Assembly (NCBI GenBank): GCA_037042915.1
Contig: CM073203.1
Coordinates: 992,001 to 1,056,000 of the forward strand
Length of the DNA stretch: 64,000 nt
From: Auricularia sp. M13
Lineage: Eukaryota; Basidiomycota; Agaricomycetes; Auriculariales; Auriculariaceae
Reading direction: 5' to 3'
Below, one piece after another: positions 44,111 to 56,466 of this stretch; the first letter of the stretch is position 1, and each line of letters starts with the position of its first letter. The position numbers and the translations under genes were made by a program. The notes beneath the pieces were generated by a model. The model worked only from the letters and a program-made list of their open reading frames with translations, was not told where the DNA came from and made no database searches.

Positions 44111-47100
44111 GGGTGTTCAGTAGCGGGTCGTACAGATTGCTGGTGACCGGTAAGCAACATCCACATACGAATGAAACGAAACTTCTTACCTGTGGCTGTG
44201 CGCGAAGAGCTCGAGCAGGCAGTAGAACGGGTTGAACATCTCGTGTGACAGTAGTGAGGGAAATTCGCTCTAGGGTAAGCACAACTCAGCACAAAGTCCC
44301 TCTATTGCGGAATAAAAGCAGACTCACCAAGCAGGTGACGTCCACTGAGATTGGTGGACGGTCGGTGAATGCGCTGCTGATGTGCGCCGTCTTGCTGGCC
44401 CGCGCGAGCCTGGCAATTGGATTGTACTGCACCCTCCGCGCATTGGGCCCAGGTTGCCCGCTGGTGTCTTTCCGAATGTCCCACTCGACACCTGTAGCTC
44501 CTGTTCTTGTCCTGCTTTCTCCCATACACGCCCAGAGGAACGCTGCGTGCACCGAAATGGTGCTCGCGCGCTCAGCTCTGGGTATGCTAATCGCCATAAG
44601 TGTTACGGTGCGCGGCGATCTTGCCCATACGCCGCTTCCGTTGGATCTCTTTCGCCGCTTCACCCGCTCCGTCGGACCGATATACCCGTTCCGCATGCCT
44701 CTCCGGACCGCTGGCACCTCGGCTACCTTCTCTCGGCGTCACCGGACCCCTGTCAACCTCGGTCCTTGGATGCGACGCGCTATTGCCATTGTTGTCGATC
44801 ACCGCTGTGTTGGTTTCCAACCAGCGTGTAGCCGTTCGTCGGTCCGTCTCCTCGGCATCACATTACGGCCTACACCTTCGGAGATGCCGCACACCACACC
44901 TCGGGTATTGCCCTGCATGGCCGGTGTGCGCTGGGAGTACAGGTGAAGCTGCAACGATCGTGCCGACGTACATCCGTCACCCTCTGTCCCCTGGATGCTC
45001 GACCGCTCCGGCACCTCGGACCTCGGCCGCCACACTCTCCTCGGTCCGCGCGCGGCATGGTCCATGGTCCGGAGGCTGTCCGGATGGAGTGGGAGTGTTG
45101 ATTGTTGGGTGGTGCGCCCGTACCTCGCTCGCCGACGCGTTGCGCTCGCTGCTGCGCTCGCCATTGCGTCGGCGCCTTTCGCCCCGGTGTCAGTGCGTGC
45201 ATACATGCAAGGACACCTCGGTCTGTCTCGGATACCCGCCCGATACCCTCCATAGGCACGGACATCCTTTATCCCCTTCGTCCGGAGCCGTTCTGTGCCT
45301 TCGGCGCGACGCTTCACTCTTTCTTGACCCTCCCTTGACTCCCTTTACCCCCCATTGCTTCCATTGGCTCCCGATTACCCTCGGTGACTTCCCCGATGTC
45401 TTTCCCATCGCTTCCGGACCTCTCTTTGGTGTTGGTTGGCTTCCTTTGTTGTCTGGAGCGTTCGGATCCGGTTTGCCTCCGATCGGACTATATGTACCGG
45501 CGATTGCCCTCGGATGTACCCTAGGTTGGATCTGGTCTATTATGTGTTCGACCCCCCTCCTGAGTACCCTTCCTGGTCGGCTACGCCTCCTGGTCGGTGG
45601 TGTATGCAGCACACCGTGACATAAGATCCAACCTACCCCGTCCACTCCGGGTACTCAGTTCCTCCCCCCCTCTATCCTCTTCTATCCGCTCTCTACTTCC
45701 TCCTACCCCCAGCGGAGCTGCGAGTGCCCACCCCGGCGGTCTCCACGATATCCCCTTCGCTTATACCACCTGGACCTTGGATATAGGACCGATCTCGCCC
45801 ACAGAATCCCCTGGCCTCGGTCTCAAGCTTCTGGTGGCCGCCCCCTTGGACCCGAACCCTCCCTGACCCCCTGGCCGCCTCTCGGCCTTCCTTTAACCCC
45901 ATACCGCCCTTAGGCACGCTTCCCAAACCTTACCCTCAAGTTCCGGACCCTTCTGGAGTTGTAGTTTTCCCTTTGGTCGCCCCTCGCAACGACGTCCGGC
46001 AAATCCCGCTCGCAGTCCGCACGAATCGCTTCGCCAACGAACACCCTATAGGCCGATGGCTTCCAAACTTTGCCGACACCCTTGCACCACCCCTCCGGAG
46101 TCCCATGCGAAGTTACGAGGCGCTACGCTCGCCGATGCCGCCGTTGCCATGCACCGCCTCGGCCGGACCATTTCCGCTCCCCCTCGCCGGCCCCTGCTGC
46201 GTTCCGCCTGCCCCAAGGCTCGGTCAACGCATATCAACGTCCCCCACCCATGCGTGCTTGACCGATACCCCGCGCACGCTGTCCTGGCTGCCAATCGAGC
46301 GTTTGGGCGTCCCACGCACTTGCACACCTCGGTCCTTCGCAGCGCGACCCTCGGCACCCATCTACCCTCGGTCCTTGTGCTCCAAGTTCACCTCGGACCA
46401 TTCCACACCTACCGATGTCGGCCGCTGTCAGTTATGCAACGCTGGCAACAGTACAGGTCGCCGTGCGCTCCGCCGAGCTGCTGGACATCTGGTGTTTCGC
46501 ACCCTCCGCCGACCTGGATCTTCCGGTGTCGGACGCGTGAGCCAACGCTGACCTACCCCGCCGGAGGTGCTCCCTGACATGGACAGAGGCCGGAGCCCCG
46601 CTGGATCGCATTGGTTTGCTCGGAATATCGGTGCTCACGCGCGCACCCCCTCTTCGGCGTTACAGGATGGAGTACACGAACCGGACACGGACCCAATGGT
46701 CTCACAGGCTCTTCGTCCATCGCACAGGTGTTTTTGGCAAGGTCTCCGCGGCCGCATGACCCGCCGCCCGTTCGATACAACGCGCCCTCGGCGATGCTGC
46801 CGACTGTCAACCCCCTGTCCGCTCCGCCGTTTATTTCGCCGTCGGGCGTCTTTCCGAATCCCGCGCGAGGTGCCCGTGTCCCCTCCCAATTCCTGGCCTT
46901 CTATCCGCGGTCGGACCTTGCCAAACGAAGAGGTCCTCGGCAAGATATGTGCATCCGATGTTCAGTGCACCGGTCGCGTACGTCGGCCGCCTTGACATCG
47001 CATCCTGTTGGACCTGTGGACTTCTCTGGCGCATCTGGAACCCCCTCCCAGGACGGACCCGCGTTTCGGACCCACCGGCGATGTCACTGATGAAGTCCGG

Positions 47101-47261
47101 CTCTGCTTGCGCACTGCACGAGCTCAATTAGGGATAGCCGCTGTTTGCCCTCGGACTCGCCGTCGCATCGGACATCCTCCCCTACACTCCACCCCTCCTC
47201 CCGGGCTGCCACGCCAATGCCGACCGCACTGGCTTACGCTTACGACCGCCATGATTTCGCT
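44111..47261. other. Strand-skewed, A-poor stretch without a recognisable gene
   Basis: From about 44.5 to 47.2 kb the plus strand is rich in C and T and poor in A, with many CTCGGTCC/CCTCGGACC words. Open frames up to 339 codons occur (for example 44600-45619 plus) but lack domain motifs, are Pro/Arg/Ser/Leu-rich and overlap in several phases, as expected from skewed composition. It lies downstream of the Pro/Ala-rich gene on its strand, so it could be the remainder of a retroelement that has lost recognisable pol sequence, or an expanded simple-sequence domain. Confidence 0.5.
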
Positions 47262-48946
47262 TCAAACTCTCGTTTGCGAGGTCGTTCCTGTCGTCTTCAG
47301 CAGCGCATGTGCAGAGTAGCGTGGCGTTGGAGGGCGCCGGACGAATGCCTCGCGGTCATCGTCACCAGACGTGCTGGGCGATGGCGGGACATCGGCTGGG
47401 TTGACCTGGACGGTGGAAGTCGGGGCGGAGGCGGCGGGGCCGGGACTCTGGGCGGGTGCCGCAGGGGCAGGACTCGGGGCAGGCGCAGCAGGGACGGGAA
47501 TCGGGGCAGGCGCGGCGGGGACGGGAATCGGGGCAGGCGCGGCGGGGACAGGAGTCGGGGCAGGGGCAGCAGGCGCGGGAGTTGGGGCACGCACGGCGGC
47601 GACAGGTGTCTGCGCGCGCAATGCAGGTGTCTGCGCGCGCAATGCAGGCGCGGGAGTTAGGGCGGGCACGGCAGGGGCGGGAGTCGGGGCGGGCACGGCA
47701 GGGGCAGCGGGGGCCCTGCGGATATTCATTCGGACCTCCTGCTTGATGACCTTCTTCTCCTCCTCCAAATACATCGCACGCATGGCCGAGCGTGTTGCTT
47801 CAGACAGGTCATCCTGCGAGAACCTCAAAGTCCAGGCTGCCTCGCCGCGCCGGCGAAGGAGGTTCGCCGGCAGCCTGATGCGCTTCATACGGCGGACCAT
47901 GCTAGCAAAATGGACGGCCGTCAGCTCCTGCTCAGGAAGGAGAGACACCGAGAGTGGTGCCTCATCCAGCAGCCGCAGCATTGCCTCGATTTGGCTGGCT
48001 GCCTCACGAGCGTCGTTCGCGTCCTGTTCACTGTCGTCACAGGTGTACGCTGCTGCCCGCATCTGCTCCTGCAGGCCCTCTGGCGCATAGTGCTCCGCTG
48101 CCGACGCGATGAGGCGGTCAAGCAGCTCGGCGAGCTCAGAGCCGGGCAGCGGCGGTGCCTCCTCCTCATCGTATTGCGCTGCATCGTCAGGCGGATGTGG
48201 CGCCTTGAACTGCGTCTCGGGCAGTGCGGAGGATGACGCGGCTTCATGTGCAGCGGATGCACTGCTCGTTGGCGGGTGGGGCGCGTTGCTGTGGGGCGCG
48301 TGCTCGCTGCTGAAGATCCGCGGCGGTGAACGAGCAAGACGCGTGAAGCCCGCGAAGGCGCCAGCTCCAGAAGGAGCGCTGCGAGTGCTGGCAGCACTGG
48401 GCGAGACTGGGGCGGCGCCGAACGATGTCGCGGGACCTGGCTCGCTCGTACGGCCACGTGCAGCCACTGGCAGCTGACTGCCACCCAGTTCGCCGGCGGA
48501 TGTCGTGGGCTCCAAGCGGGCTGCAGGCGGCAGCAGCATCTCCTGCGTGGGCATGGTTTGGTCGAGTGCGTCCATGGCAGCAACCATCTGGGGCGTGAAC
48601 ACCTCCTGGAAAGCCTCATCGTCCTGACCAATTGTCAGTTCAGCGGCGGCTGCGCAAGGCTGCACGATGCTTACCGCATCATCAACGCCCAAGCCCTCGC
48701 CGTCCTCGATACCAGGTCGCGCGGTGCTTGCGCCTTCATCATCGGATCCGCCAGGAATTGGCGATGGTCCCTTTTCTGGGCGGCTGGCTTCGTCGGCGAC
48801 GTCCTAGAAACAGCCCAAATAATCAGTAGAAGTAACAGGCAGTAAGAAAAACGCACCTCGACGGGGTCAGGAGGCCCGTTGTCCTCTGGCGTCTGCGCGG
48901 GCGTCGGCGAACGCTGCTGCCTCTTGGTCCTGCGCTTCGGCGGCAT
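47262..48946 (-). CDS. Pro/Ala-rich gag-like protein
   Basis: The start at 48946 reads MPPKRRTKRQQRSPTPAQ. Two introns (GTGCGT...TTTCTAG and GTAAGC...TGACAATTGGTCAG) join it in phase to DVADEASRPEKG, EGLGVDDA and DDEAFQEVFTPQMV. The long last exon has a helical region (SELAELLDRLIASAAEHYAP, LRLLDEAPLSVSLLPEQELT) and a Pro/Ala tandem-repeat tail built on PVPAAPAPI-like nonamers before SGDDDREAFVRRPPTPR. A basic N-terminus, a helical core and low-complexity ends recall gag or coat-like proteins of fungal retroelements. No zinc knuckle or pol domain is present. The function is unknown. Confidence 0.58.
47400..47720 (-). repeat. 27-bp coding tandem repeat (Pro/Ala nonamers)
   Basis: Repeated GGGACGGGAATCGGGGCAGG-type units encode PVPAAPAPI/SPAPAAPAQ-like nonamers. 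At least eight imperfect copies; near 47610-47645 a 24-bp unit is duplicated exactly (GTGTCTGCGCGCGCAATGCA). Confidence 0.7.
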
Positions 48947-49878
48947 TGGTCGCAATTTTCTAAGTTCTGAAACTAGGTCAGAGAGCACTAGGCGACCGCT
49001 GATCATCCAGCGGACCTTGTGGGGTGGGGGATGGGGCCTGGTGGGGGGTGCGCAATGCGGCAGACGACGGTAAGAGGGCAACCGTCGGACTTGGAATCCG
49101 TGTCAGGGATACACCGTCCAAATCCAGAAACAGCGTTTAGAGGCGTCGAGCAACCTGTCAATGTCAATGCCTCATGCCGTGACGTGCCCAGCATGTTTGT
49201 GAACATTTATATGACCTTGAAACGACAGTAGAACCTTCTGGAGATCTAGAAACACTGTATTTGACGGCTGCATGTTCAGCTGCTGGAACGACCCCGGCGA
49301 TTCTTGGCTTCCCACGCTAATCTTGCATCGTAAAATCAAAGTTTTAAATGCTCCCAGTACCTTCTCAAAGTTTCAGTCACAAACAACTTCTCGGGGTCGA
49401 GATTTCAGAGTTTGGGCGCATGAGGCCACCTGCGAAAACACAGCAAATCATCGATTTCCCAATGAGTCGGCCGCTCCCCTATATGTCAATGTCATTTGTG
49501 GGTCTGAGTAAACACTGAGACTACTCTGGGACCATCAGATTGGCACTGGAACGCATTTGCCTTGCGAGGGAACAACATTACTGTGGTTTGTCCAAAGTTG
49601 CAGGTGACAATGTACTCGCTTGTTCAGCACTCACTGAATCTCCGGTTGTTGTCTCACAGCTTTATATCCCTTGGATTGATACTTGCATTAGATTAGGAGT
49701 GACAAATGCAGGCACTATTGGTTCAAGCGCTTTAGAGGCTCGATTTACCTGTTTCAACAGCGAGTTGCGGGTGAGATGCAACACTGTATCTTTGTGCTAC
49801 CGGATGAACTGCGGCTGTCTCATCAATTGATATTGCTATTTTTTAGTATATCTTACACATGGACTCGTTCATCGAGCT

Positions 49879-49983
49879 TTTGGAGACCCAGGGAGTTCAG
49901 CAAAGTATGCAGCCCAAGTCTCTCAGCTGGTAAAACGGCCAAGCTCGCCGACTCCTTCGCAGGCAGGGACGCCAAAACAGCCA
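49879..49983 (+). repeat. ~100-bp direct repeat, copy A
   Basis: Aligns with 50034-50132 with one gap of about 6 bp; shared blocks include GGTAAAACG and CTCCTTCGC-GGCAGGGAC. Confidence 0.5.
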
Positions 49984-50033
49984 CAACACAGCAAAAGTAT
50001 GCCTAATAGAGCTAGTGACATACTGTGAGGCAA

Positions 50034-50132
50034 CCTTGAGACCCTGGGAGTGCAGTAAGGTGTGCAGCCGGTGTCTGCTGACCGGTAAAACGTCCAAACT
50101 CCTTCGCCGGCAGGGACCTCAAATCGGCCAGG
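50034..50132 (+). repeat. ~100-bp direct repeat, copy B
   Basis: Partner of 49879-49983. It is followed by an ATG frame MPKRAGPMRR that may be a 5' exon of the transposase. Confidence 0.5.
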
Positions 50133-50438
50133 ATACAGGGAGAACATGCCAAAGCGAGCTGGACCCATGCGGAGAGGTATTGCTGTCTTTAATTGGCCTG
50201 TACTTGTCCCATGTTGTTGCTCAGGGGTGCTTACATAAGCACTATCGCTCTTGTCGCGACAAAGACATTAAGGGTTGACAGGGAATTGAGCCGTGTGAAC
50301 TCCCCAAACATGTCAAGGAAGACCCTTGGAGCATGTTTAAGCTGTGTTGCATCAGGGTCTTGTCCTGGAAAGTCTGGACAGCTGCCTACTTTGCCTGTCC
50401 GGAATATCCCGGCGACGCCTTTTCACTTCTCCGTCTTC

Positions 50439-53400
50439 ATGGCCATTACGCTATTGCCCACGAGCCACGACATACGGCGCGCCTACCTACGCAAACAGTG
50501 GGCCTTGACTGCACCTTCTTCCTCTCGCAAAAGGCGCAAAAAGGCCAAAGACGCCGGGATATACATATTGCCCGCAAATTATCTGGCCAACGCATCGCGC
50601 ATCCCACACCCAGCGGCACATATTACAGCCTCGCGCGCAAAACCTGCTGCACGTCCCACTACTGCTCCTGCTGTCCAAGATGCGCCAATGGCAGAGGATC
50701 TCTGGCCACAACCTGATGATGATGGTCTCCCGGCAATCGGATTTGAGGACTCTTTCGACTACCAGATGCCCCCACTGCGGCACAAGAAGAAGCCGACGAA
50801 CCCTGAGATATCCGTAAAGAAGGAAGCTCTCTACGCTCGATGGAATATGCTTCTTCCTGCTTTAATGACTGCCTTCTCTGCCGCTGGCCGGCCACATCAC
50901 TCGCCGCCGAATCCCAACTTTGCCGACGAATTCACCTTGACTTGCCCGCACTTGTGCAGCCCAAGGCTGACTTGTGTCGTCTTCGTCATGTGGACCTGTG
51001 AGCTCCGTTTCCATAAATCTAGCTGCAATGTACTGATGAGTTGAAACAGCCTTCGAAATCAAGCACATGGTATTCTGCGAGCATACACCACTTCCTGCCA
51101 CTCTCCTGGCTCATGGCTTCTTTTCCTCATCGCCTGTGGCTGCCGACTACGCATTTTCGACTCAGATGCTGGATTTCTACCTCGAGCTACAACGGCAAGC
51201 CGGCACATCAACAATGGCTCTTGCAGCCGCTCTACACAGTACCCATCGCCTAAACGGCTTCATTCTGCGCCGTAGAAGCGGTGTCCCCGTACAAGAGGGT
51301 TACCGGAGACCGCTGGGCGATGCGATGAAGTGGTATGATCTTGTACGCCGCAAAATCGAACTGGATCTCCAAGAACGGCTCAACAACGCTCGTGCTATCG
51401 TTGACGCACCTCCGCCACTGGCCAGTCGTGTTTCCCTCCCAATGTCGCCGCCGGCAACACCCCATGGCCCACAACGCAATTCAGCGGCCGAAAGACTTTC
51501 ACCGGCGAGACCACTTGCGCAGTCTCAGGCGGCCGATGTCGCCGACGAAGACCCTGCCGGTGAAGTGACCGCCACAGATCCGCTGGCTGAGGCAACGCCA
51601 GCGCAGCGGCTGTGGATGCAGGTTGCACTGGACCTTGGGTGGAAGCTTCATGGTCGCAAAACGGTGGCCCCTGAGCTCCTCATGCGCTGCCCCAGTTGCT
51701 TCTTCACCACTGAGAATGGCCGGCCGGTGAAATCGTGGGTTCAGTCGTGATCACGCTTACAACTTCCAAGCTAACACTCTGCCCTGCAGCGAGCCGGATT
51801 ATCAAGTCGCATCTGACGGTAACTTCATGCACCGTCACCTGAAGACCGCCGGCGACTGTCCCCCGTTCGAATTTCAGTTTGTGCATTTTCTCCCAAAGGA
51901 GTTTGTCGACGCCGTTGGTGCCTGCATTGACATGTGCCGCAAGCGTCCCGCCAAGCCCTACACTGGCATTGTGCCCGAGGCCGCGTTCAAGCAGTGCGAG
52001 AATTCGCACACGGCCGGCGACGGCTCCAAGCAGAAGACAGCCGGCGAGATATACGACGACCGGGACTCATGGCTATGGTCTGCCGCCACGATATCCCCAT
52101 TGCATTCTGCAACATCGACACGCCTGGCGAGCAACAGAAGTTCAAGGTTGCTCTCAGTATTTATCTTTACCTGCACACACCAGACAACGCGACTTACGGC
52201 GATGCCTACGACATCAACTGTGTTGGATGGCGAATGCTCATGGCGGTGAGTGACCATTGCACATTCCGATCTGTTCTGAAGTTGCATACAGTATGACATT
52301 GTGCCTCAGAGCTGGCTCGACAGAACGAGTTTTGTTACATCAGCAATGCATGCCTATGCTCACCAATGGGAGTGCCAGCTAGCATTTAACCCCCGGCTGC
52401 AGGAGGGAACCGGTCTGGCCGACGGCGAGGGTGTGGAACGGCTTTGGTCACGTCTTTGCGATGTCATTGCCATCCTTCGACATGTATCAGTAAGCCAGCC
52501 GGCAAAGCTATCGTTCGGCGGCGAGCTTACTTGGCTGTGCAGCGTAAACGGCGGCTCAGCATCCTTGAGCGGCAAATCGACTGGATTGTTCGCCAGCTGA
52601 GGGACGACCTCGGCCGGTGGCTGGCGAGGCGAAAAAAGGCTGCTGCGGACAAGCAGTGGCATGCGCTCCGCATTCTCCATGCCTGTGGTCATTCGCCAGA
52701 GTTCCTCGCCGGCCAATGGATTTTGCAAAAGGAAGCCCAACTTTCTATCCGACGTCGTATGTTTTGGGCAGCCAAAACCTTCGCAATGTGCTAACTGCTG
52801 TTAGATCCTGCGCCTCGTCTGAAGAAGGAGCTGGAGTCGGTGATGGCCCTTCAAGAGCAGATTGATGGTGTCGAGACTGCCATCCATGCACTCGAGCCTG
52901 TCTTGACTGCTGTTCGAGGGCCAGATGCTGCATCCGCAAGGCAGCAGCTCAATGCTCTACGTGTTACACAGGGCGAGCTGAACAAGCAGGCCGAGGAGCT
53001 TTATGGCTCCCTCAATGTTCGCTCTTCGTTCCCCGAAATTGCCGATTACGGATGGGACTTTGCAAAAACCCTGGTCATGGCCTATGATGCCAAGTGCATC
53101 GCCCGCCAGAAACTCACCGGCCGCTTCTTTGAATGGGAGCGAATTGACCAGGCCGTTGGCGGCCAGCATTCCGCTCTTGGTCGGCAGCCGCTCATCCTCC
53201 AACATGGTGCATATATACTGATTTCTATATTCTACAGGCACGAAAACTCATCAGAAGACCGTCCGATCCATCTCGAAGCGTACTCCAGCGATCAAAGCGG
53301 CAATTGCGCGCTACAACAAGTATTGTGAAGATCTCAAGGACCTGCTCCCTGCTGGCCGTCAGTTCCCGCTCCCCGAGCCTCTTACAGTTGACATTACCGA

Positions 53401-55003
53401 CCTTCGCAATGACCCAGCGCTGCTTGAGGATGTCTGGCTGGCAGAGATCCCGCAGGGCAATGCACCTTGGTTAATGGATGCCACAGTTCGCGCTGGCATT
53501 CGCGCTCAGCTCTGCATAGATCGTTGCAAGGAGGAGGAGCGACGTCTCGCCCGTGAAGAACAGCAGCTCTTTGCCTGGGCCACCTGGGAGAGCAAGGCCC
53601 TTCAGATTGCGTTCGCCGACGAAGCCAGTGAGCCAGCAGCCTCCCACCGAGTTGCTCGTCTGATAACTTGACAGATGCAGCCCTACGGCCTTTGCTTCTT
53701 AATGAGCGTGCCCATCTCGAGGATATGCTGTCTGGATGCAGCGAACTGACCATACCATTTGCTCAATGGATGTCATTAATCCGGCAGCCGCTGAACCCTT
53801 CGCTGGCCGCCGCCGGAACTGCAGACAGTCCTTCGACGGCAGCCGCTGTTCTTCCCTCGCCGGCCAACTCCCTTGCATCGTCACCAGTCCCCTCCTCGCC
53901 GGCTACTGATCCATTCGTTCTGCCGGCCATCGAACAAGGGCTTCCAACACCACCTACCACACCCCATCATCCTCTGCCGTACCAACTGACAATGCAAATG
54001 GTCGATGAGAGTGATGACGAAAACACAGACGACGACGACGAGTCTTTCATTGGCGCCAGGCAACTTTTTTCATGAGGCTGTCGAAGAGGACGCTGAAGAC
54101 CCCGTTATTCAATGTACCGTACGGGAGGTTGATCACAAGGTGTGGAACTCTTACCGTCCATTTCGACCAGAATGCTTACTGCTGTAGATTGATGACTCTG
54201 CGCTGGACAAGTCCTTTTCTGCATTACTGCGCAACCAGTCCCCAGGACAACAGCCACCCCGGCATCTTTGCCGGCCGGCCGGCGAGGGATTTAAGCGGCT
54301 GGATGTTCCCCAGCAGACTGCTATCCGGCTTTGTGAAGGCTACCCTCTCCCCGAACAGGCACTTTATGCTTGCCTGGCATTGCTGGCTGCAACATTTCCC
54401 TCTCGGATGCACAAGATGGCCGTTTTAACTCCATATTCGTACACTGCATGGTGTGATGGAACATCTATTCCTCAAATCGTCCGATCTCTGCGTGGTATTC
54501 CCTTTTCTACCCGCCCCATTCTTGTTCTTCCTCTTCAGGATGAAAAGCGCTGGATTATGGCGTTCATCTATCTTGAAACCGGCCGCATCGAGCTCTTTGA
54601 TAGCCATGCTTGTCCGGAGACCTTCCGCCGGCAGATTAATGTGAGGCCTTGCTTTTAACTCTGGAAAAATGTTGTCTGATGGTTGATGCAGCTTATTTCT
54701 CAGTTTATCTCATTGCTGCTCATTGAGGCCAGTCGTCAGGGTCAATACGATGCTCGCCGGCCGCCGTCGGGATGGTCTGCAATGCCCCTTGTTGTAAGGT
54801 CCATCTATCCTCTTTCCTAGCCTCAGCTGAACTCTTAATAACAGCCTGCTTCAATTGGAAAGGCCAACGACTGTGGTGTTTGGTGTTTGGCTGCATATGC
54901 CGCAGTATTGAGATCATGGCGGTCCACAGGTATTGGAGAAGAGGATATTATCTACCTCAGGCGTTTTCTTTACTCCCTCCTCGTTCGTCCAGATAAGATG
55001 TAG
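50439..55003 (+). pseudogene. KDZ transposase fused to Ulp1-like SUMO protease, frameshifted
   Basis: Transposase of the Kyakuja-Dileera-Zisupton superfamily, read through about 12 exons. Blocks: a cysteine cluster (CPHLCSPRLTC, MVFCEH), MLDFYLELQRQAG, the catalytic strand VASDGNFMHR, then AMVCRHDIPIAFCNIDTPGE, DINCVGWRML, SAMHAYAHQWECQLAFNPRL, TGLADGEGVERLWSRL, SALGTKTHQKTVRSISKR and a helical tail. The C-terminus is a cysteine protease of the Ulp1/C48 type: KRWIMAFIYLETGRIELFDS and the Cys box KANDCGVWCLAAYA, ending LVRPDKM at 55003. One base is missing near 52062 (EIYDD to GLMAMV), and a T6 run at about 54063 gives a second phase change. The start is uncertain (Met at 50310 or 50439). Ulp1-like proteases are known partners of KDZ elements. 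Confidence 0.85.
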
Positions 55004-55107
55004 CTCCGATGTAGTTACTCGCCACCGGTAAGGAATCGTCCAACTACACTTTCACCTGCCTATGTTGTTGCTGCTGCCGGTGAGCTGTTTGCCGGCTGCG
55101 GCCTTGT

Positions 55108-55455
55108 ACTGTAAGATTTCGTCGGCCACAAGACAAACATTATCTAGAGCATCATCAAGATACAAACAGCATCTATAGCCTGCCAAGATTTTCCACCATC
55201 ATTCGGATGCAGCAATGCCCTGTTGTTGCTGCTGCTGCGGTCGTTCGCCAGCCAGACTCAAGACGTTTTCAGCGGCAATGTGGTATTTCGTCGGCCACAG
55301 CACAGAAACACTATCTAGAGCCTCATCAAGATACAAACAGCATCTATCGTCTGCCAAAGCTCTCCAGAACTCTTCGGCTGCAGCAACGCCCTGTTGTTGC
55401 TGCTGCTGCTGTCGTTCACCGGCCAGACCCAAGACGTTTTCAGCGGCGAGGTGGT
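55108..55455. repeat. Two tandem copies of a ~175-bp unit
   Basis: Units at about 55108-55280 and 55283-55455 share TTTCGTCGGCCACA, CATCAAGATACAAACAGCAT, CCCTGTTGTTGCTGCTGCTG and CAAGACGTTTTCAGCGGC. A partial third trace (GTCGGCCACAAGACAAAA) is at 55730. Probably subterminal repeats of the KDZ element. Confidence 0.7.
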
Positions 55456-56242
55456 GATTGCTCTTGCCGGCAAGACTCGTTGGCGGCGATGCCATGTTCG
55501 CCGGCTGCTTTGTTGTTCGGCGGCCAGACGCCACATCGTCCGCCGGCGGCGATGTTCTCCACGGCAAGGATGTCCTGTTGTTCGCCGGCCATACATACTG
55601 TTCGACGACCACAGCCAAAACTCTCCGCCGGCGGCGATGTGCTGATTGCTCTTGCCGGCCAGACTGCTCAGGACCGTTCACCGGCAGCGCAAACATGCCT
55701 TCGCTGCCGGTGAACGGTCCTAAGATTTTGTCGGCCACAAGACAAAAATGCCATGTTTGCCGTCTGCTCGTTGTTTGGCGGCCCGGCGCGAGATCGTCCT
55801 CCAGCAGCAATGTGCTGTTGCAGCTCTTACTACCCTGTACAACAGCGGGAATATCTTTGTCTCTAGCATAGCTCTGATTAGCCACTTCAGAATTGAGTCC
55901 TGCGGTCTGACTGCTCAATGACCAATCGAACCAACCCCCCATCACTTTTGTCGCTAACTGTTACAGTTTGTTTACCGGCAGTGACGTCGTGTTGCTGCTG
56001 CTGTTGGTGATTAGTTGTTCGGCGGCCAAACCCGAGACTGTACGGCGACGGCAAAATCCTCATAAGACTGTCCGCCGGCAGTGATATGCTGCTGCTGTTG
56101 TTGGTGTCAAACCTCGCCGGCCAGACGACTTTGCCGTGTTGTTCATAAGACAAAAACCGCAACCTCCTCTAGCTATCCTACACTACCCTGTACAACAACG
56201 GGCACATATTGGGCGCTAGCATGGCCCTGCTCAGCCAGTTCA

Positions 56243-56466
56243 TAATTGAGTCCTGCTGTCTGAAGGTTGAAGCCTTCATCACCAATCGAATCAACCCCTA
56301 ATTGAGTCCTGCTGTCTGAAGGTTGAAGCCTTCATCACCAATCGAATCAACCCCTAATTGAGTCCTGCTGTCTGAAGGTTGAAGCCTTCATCACCAATCG
56401 AATCAACCCCTAATTGAGTCCTGCTGTCTGAAGGTTGAAGCCTTCATCACCAATCGAATCAACCCC
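56243..56466. repeat. Four perfect 56-bp tandem repeats
   Basis: The unit begins TAATTGAGTCCTGCTGTCTG and ends AATCGAATCAACCCC; copies start at 56243, 56299, 56355 and 56411 and are identical. A diverged single copy lies at about 55889-55940. There are no spacers, so it is not a CRISPR array. Perfect identity suggests recent expansion by slippage or unequal exchange. Confidence 0.92.

Larger units (their letters stand above)
48947..50189. other. Spacer leading into the KDZ transposon
   Basis: 48.95-49.85 kb shows no gene. A segment of about 100 bp at 49879-49983 recurs imperfectly at 50034-50132 (both contain GTAAAACG and GGCAGGGAC and end near GCC). These copies look like duplicated 5' exon or subterminal sequence of the transposon. 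Confidence 0.5.

Noticed and set aside
44600-45619. A 339-codon plus-strand frame
   Set aside because: Composition-driven (A-poor, so few stops), with overlapping frames on both strands and no domain.
55199-55945. A 248-codon minus-strand frame in the KDZ 3' region
   Set aside because: Made of repeat sequence (Gln-rich from CTG/TTG runs); both repeat copies are included, which a real gene here would not need.
56243-56466. CRISPR-like repeated sequence
   Set aside because: The units are directly adjacent with no spacers, and the genome is eukaryotic.
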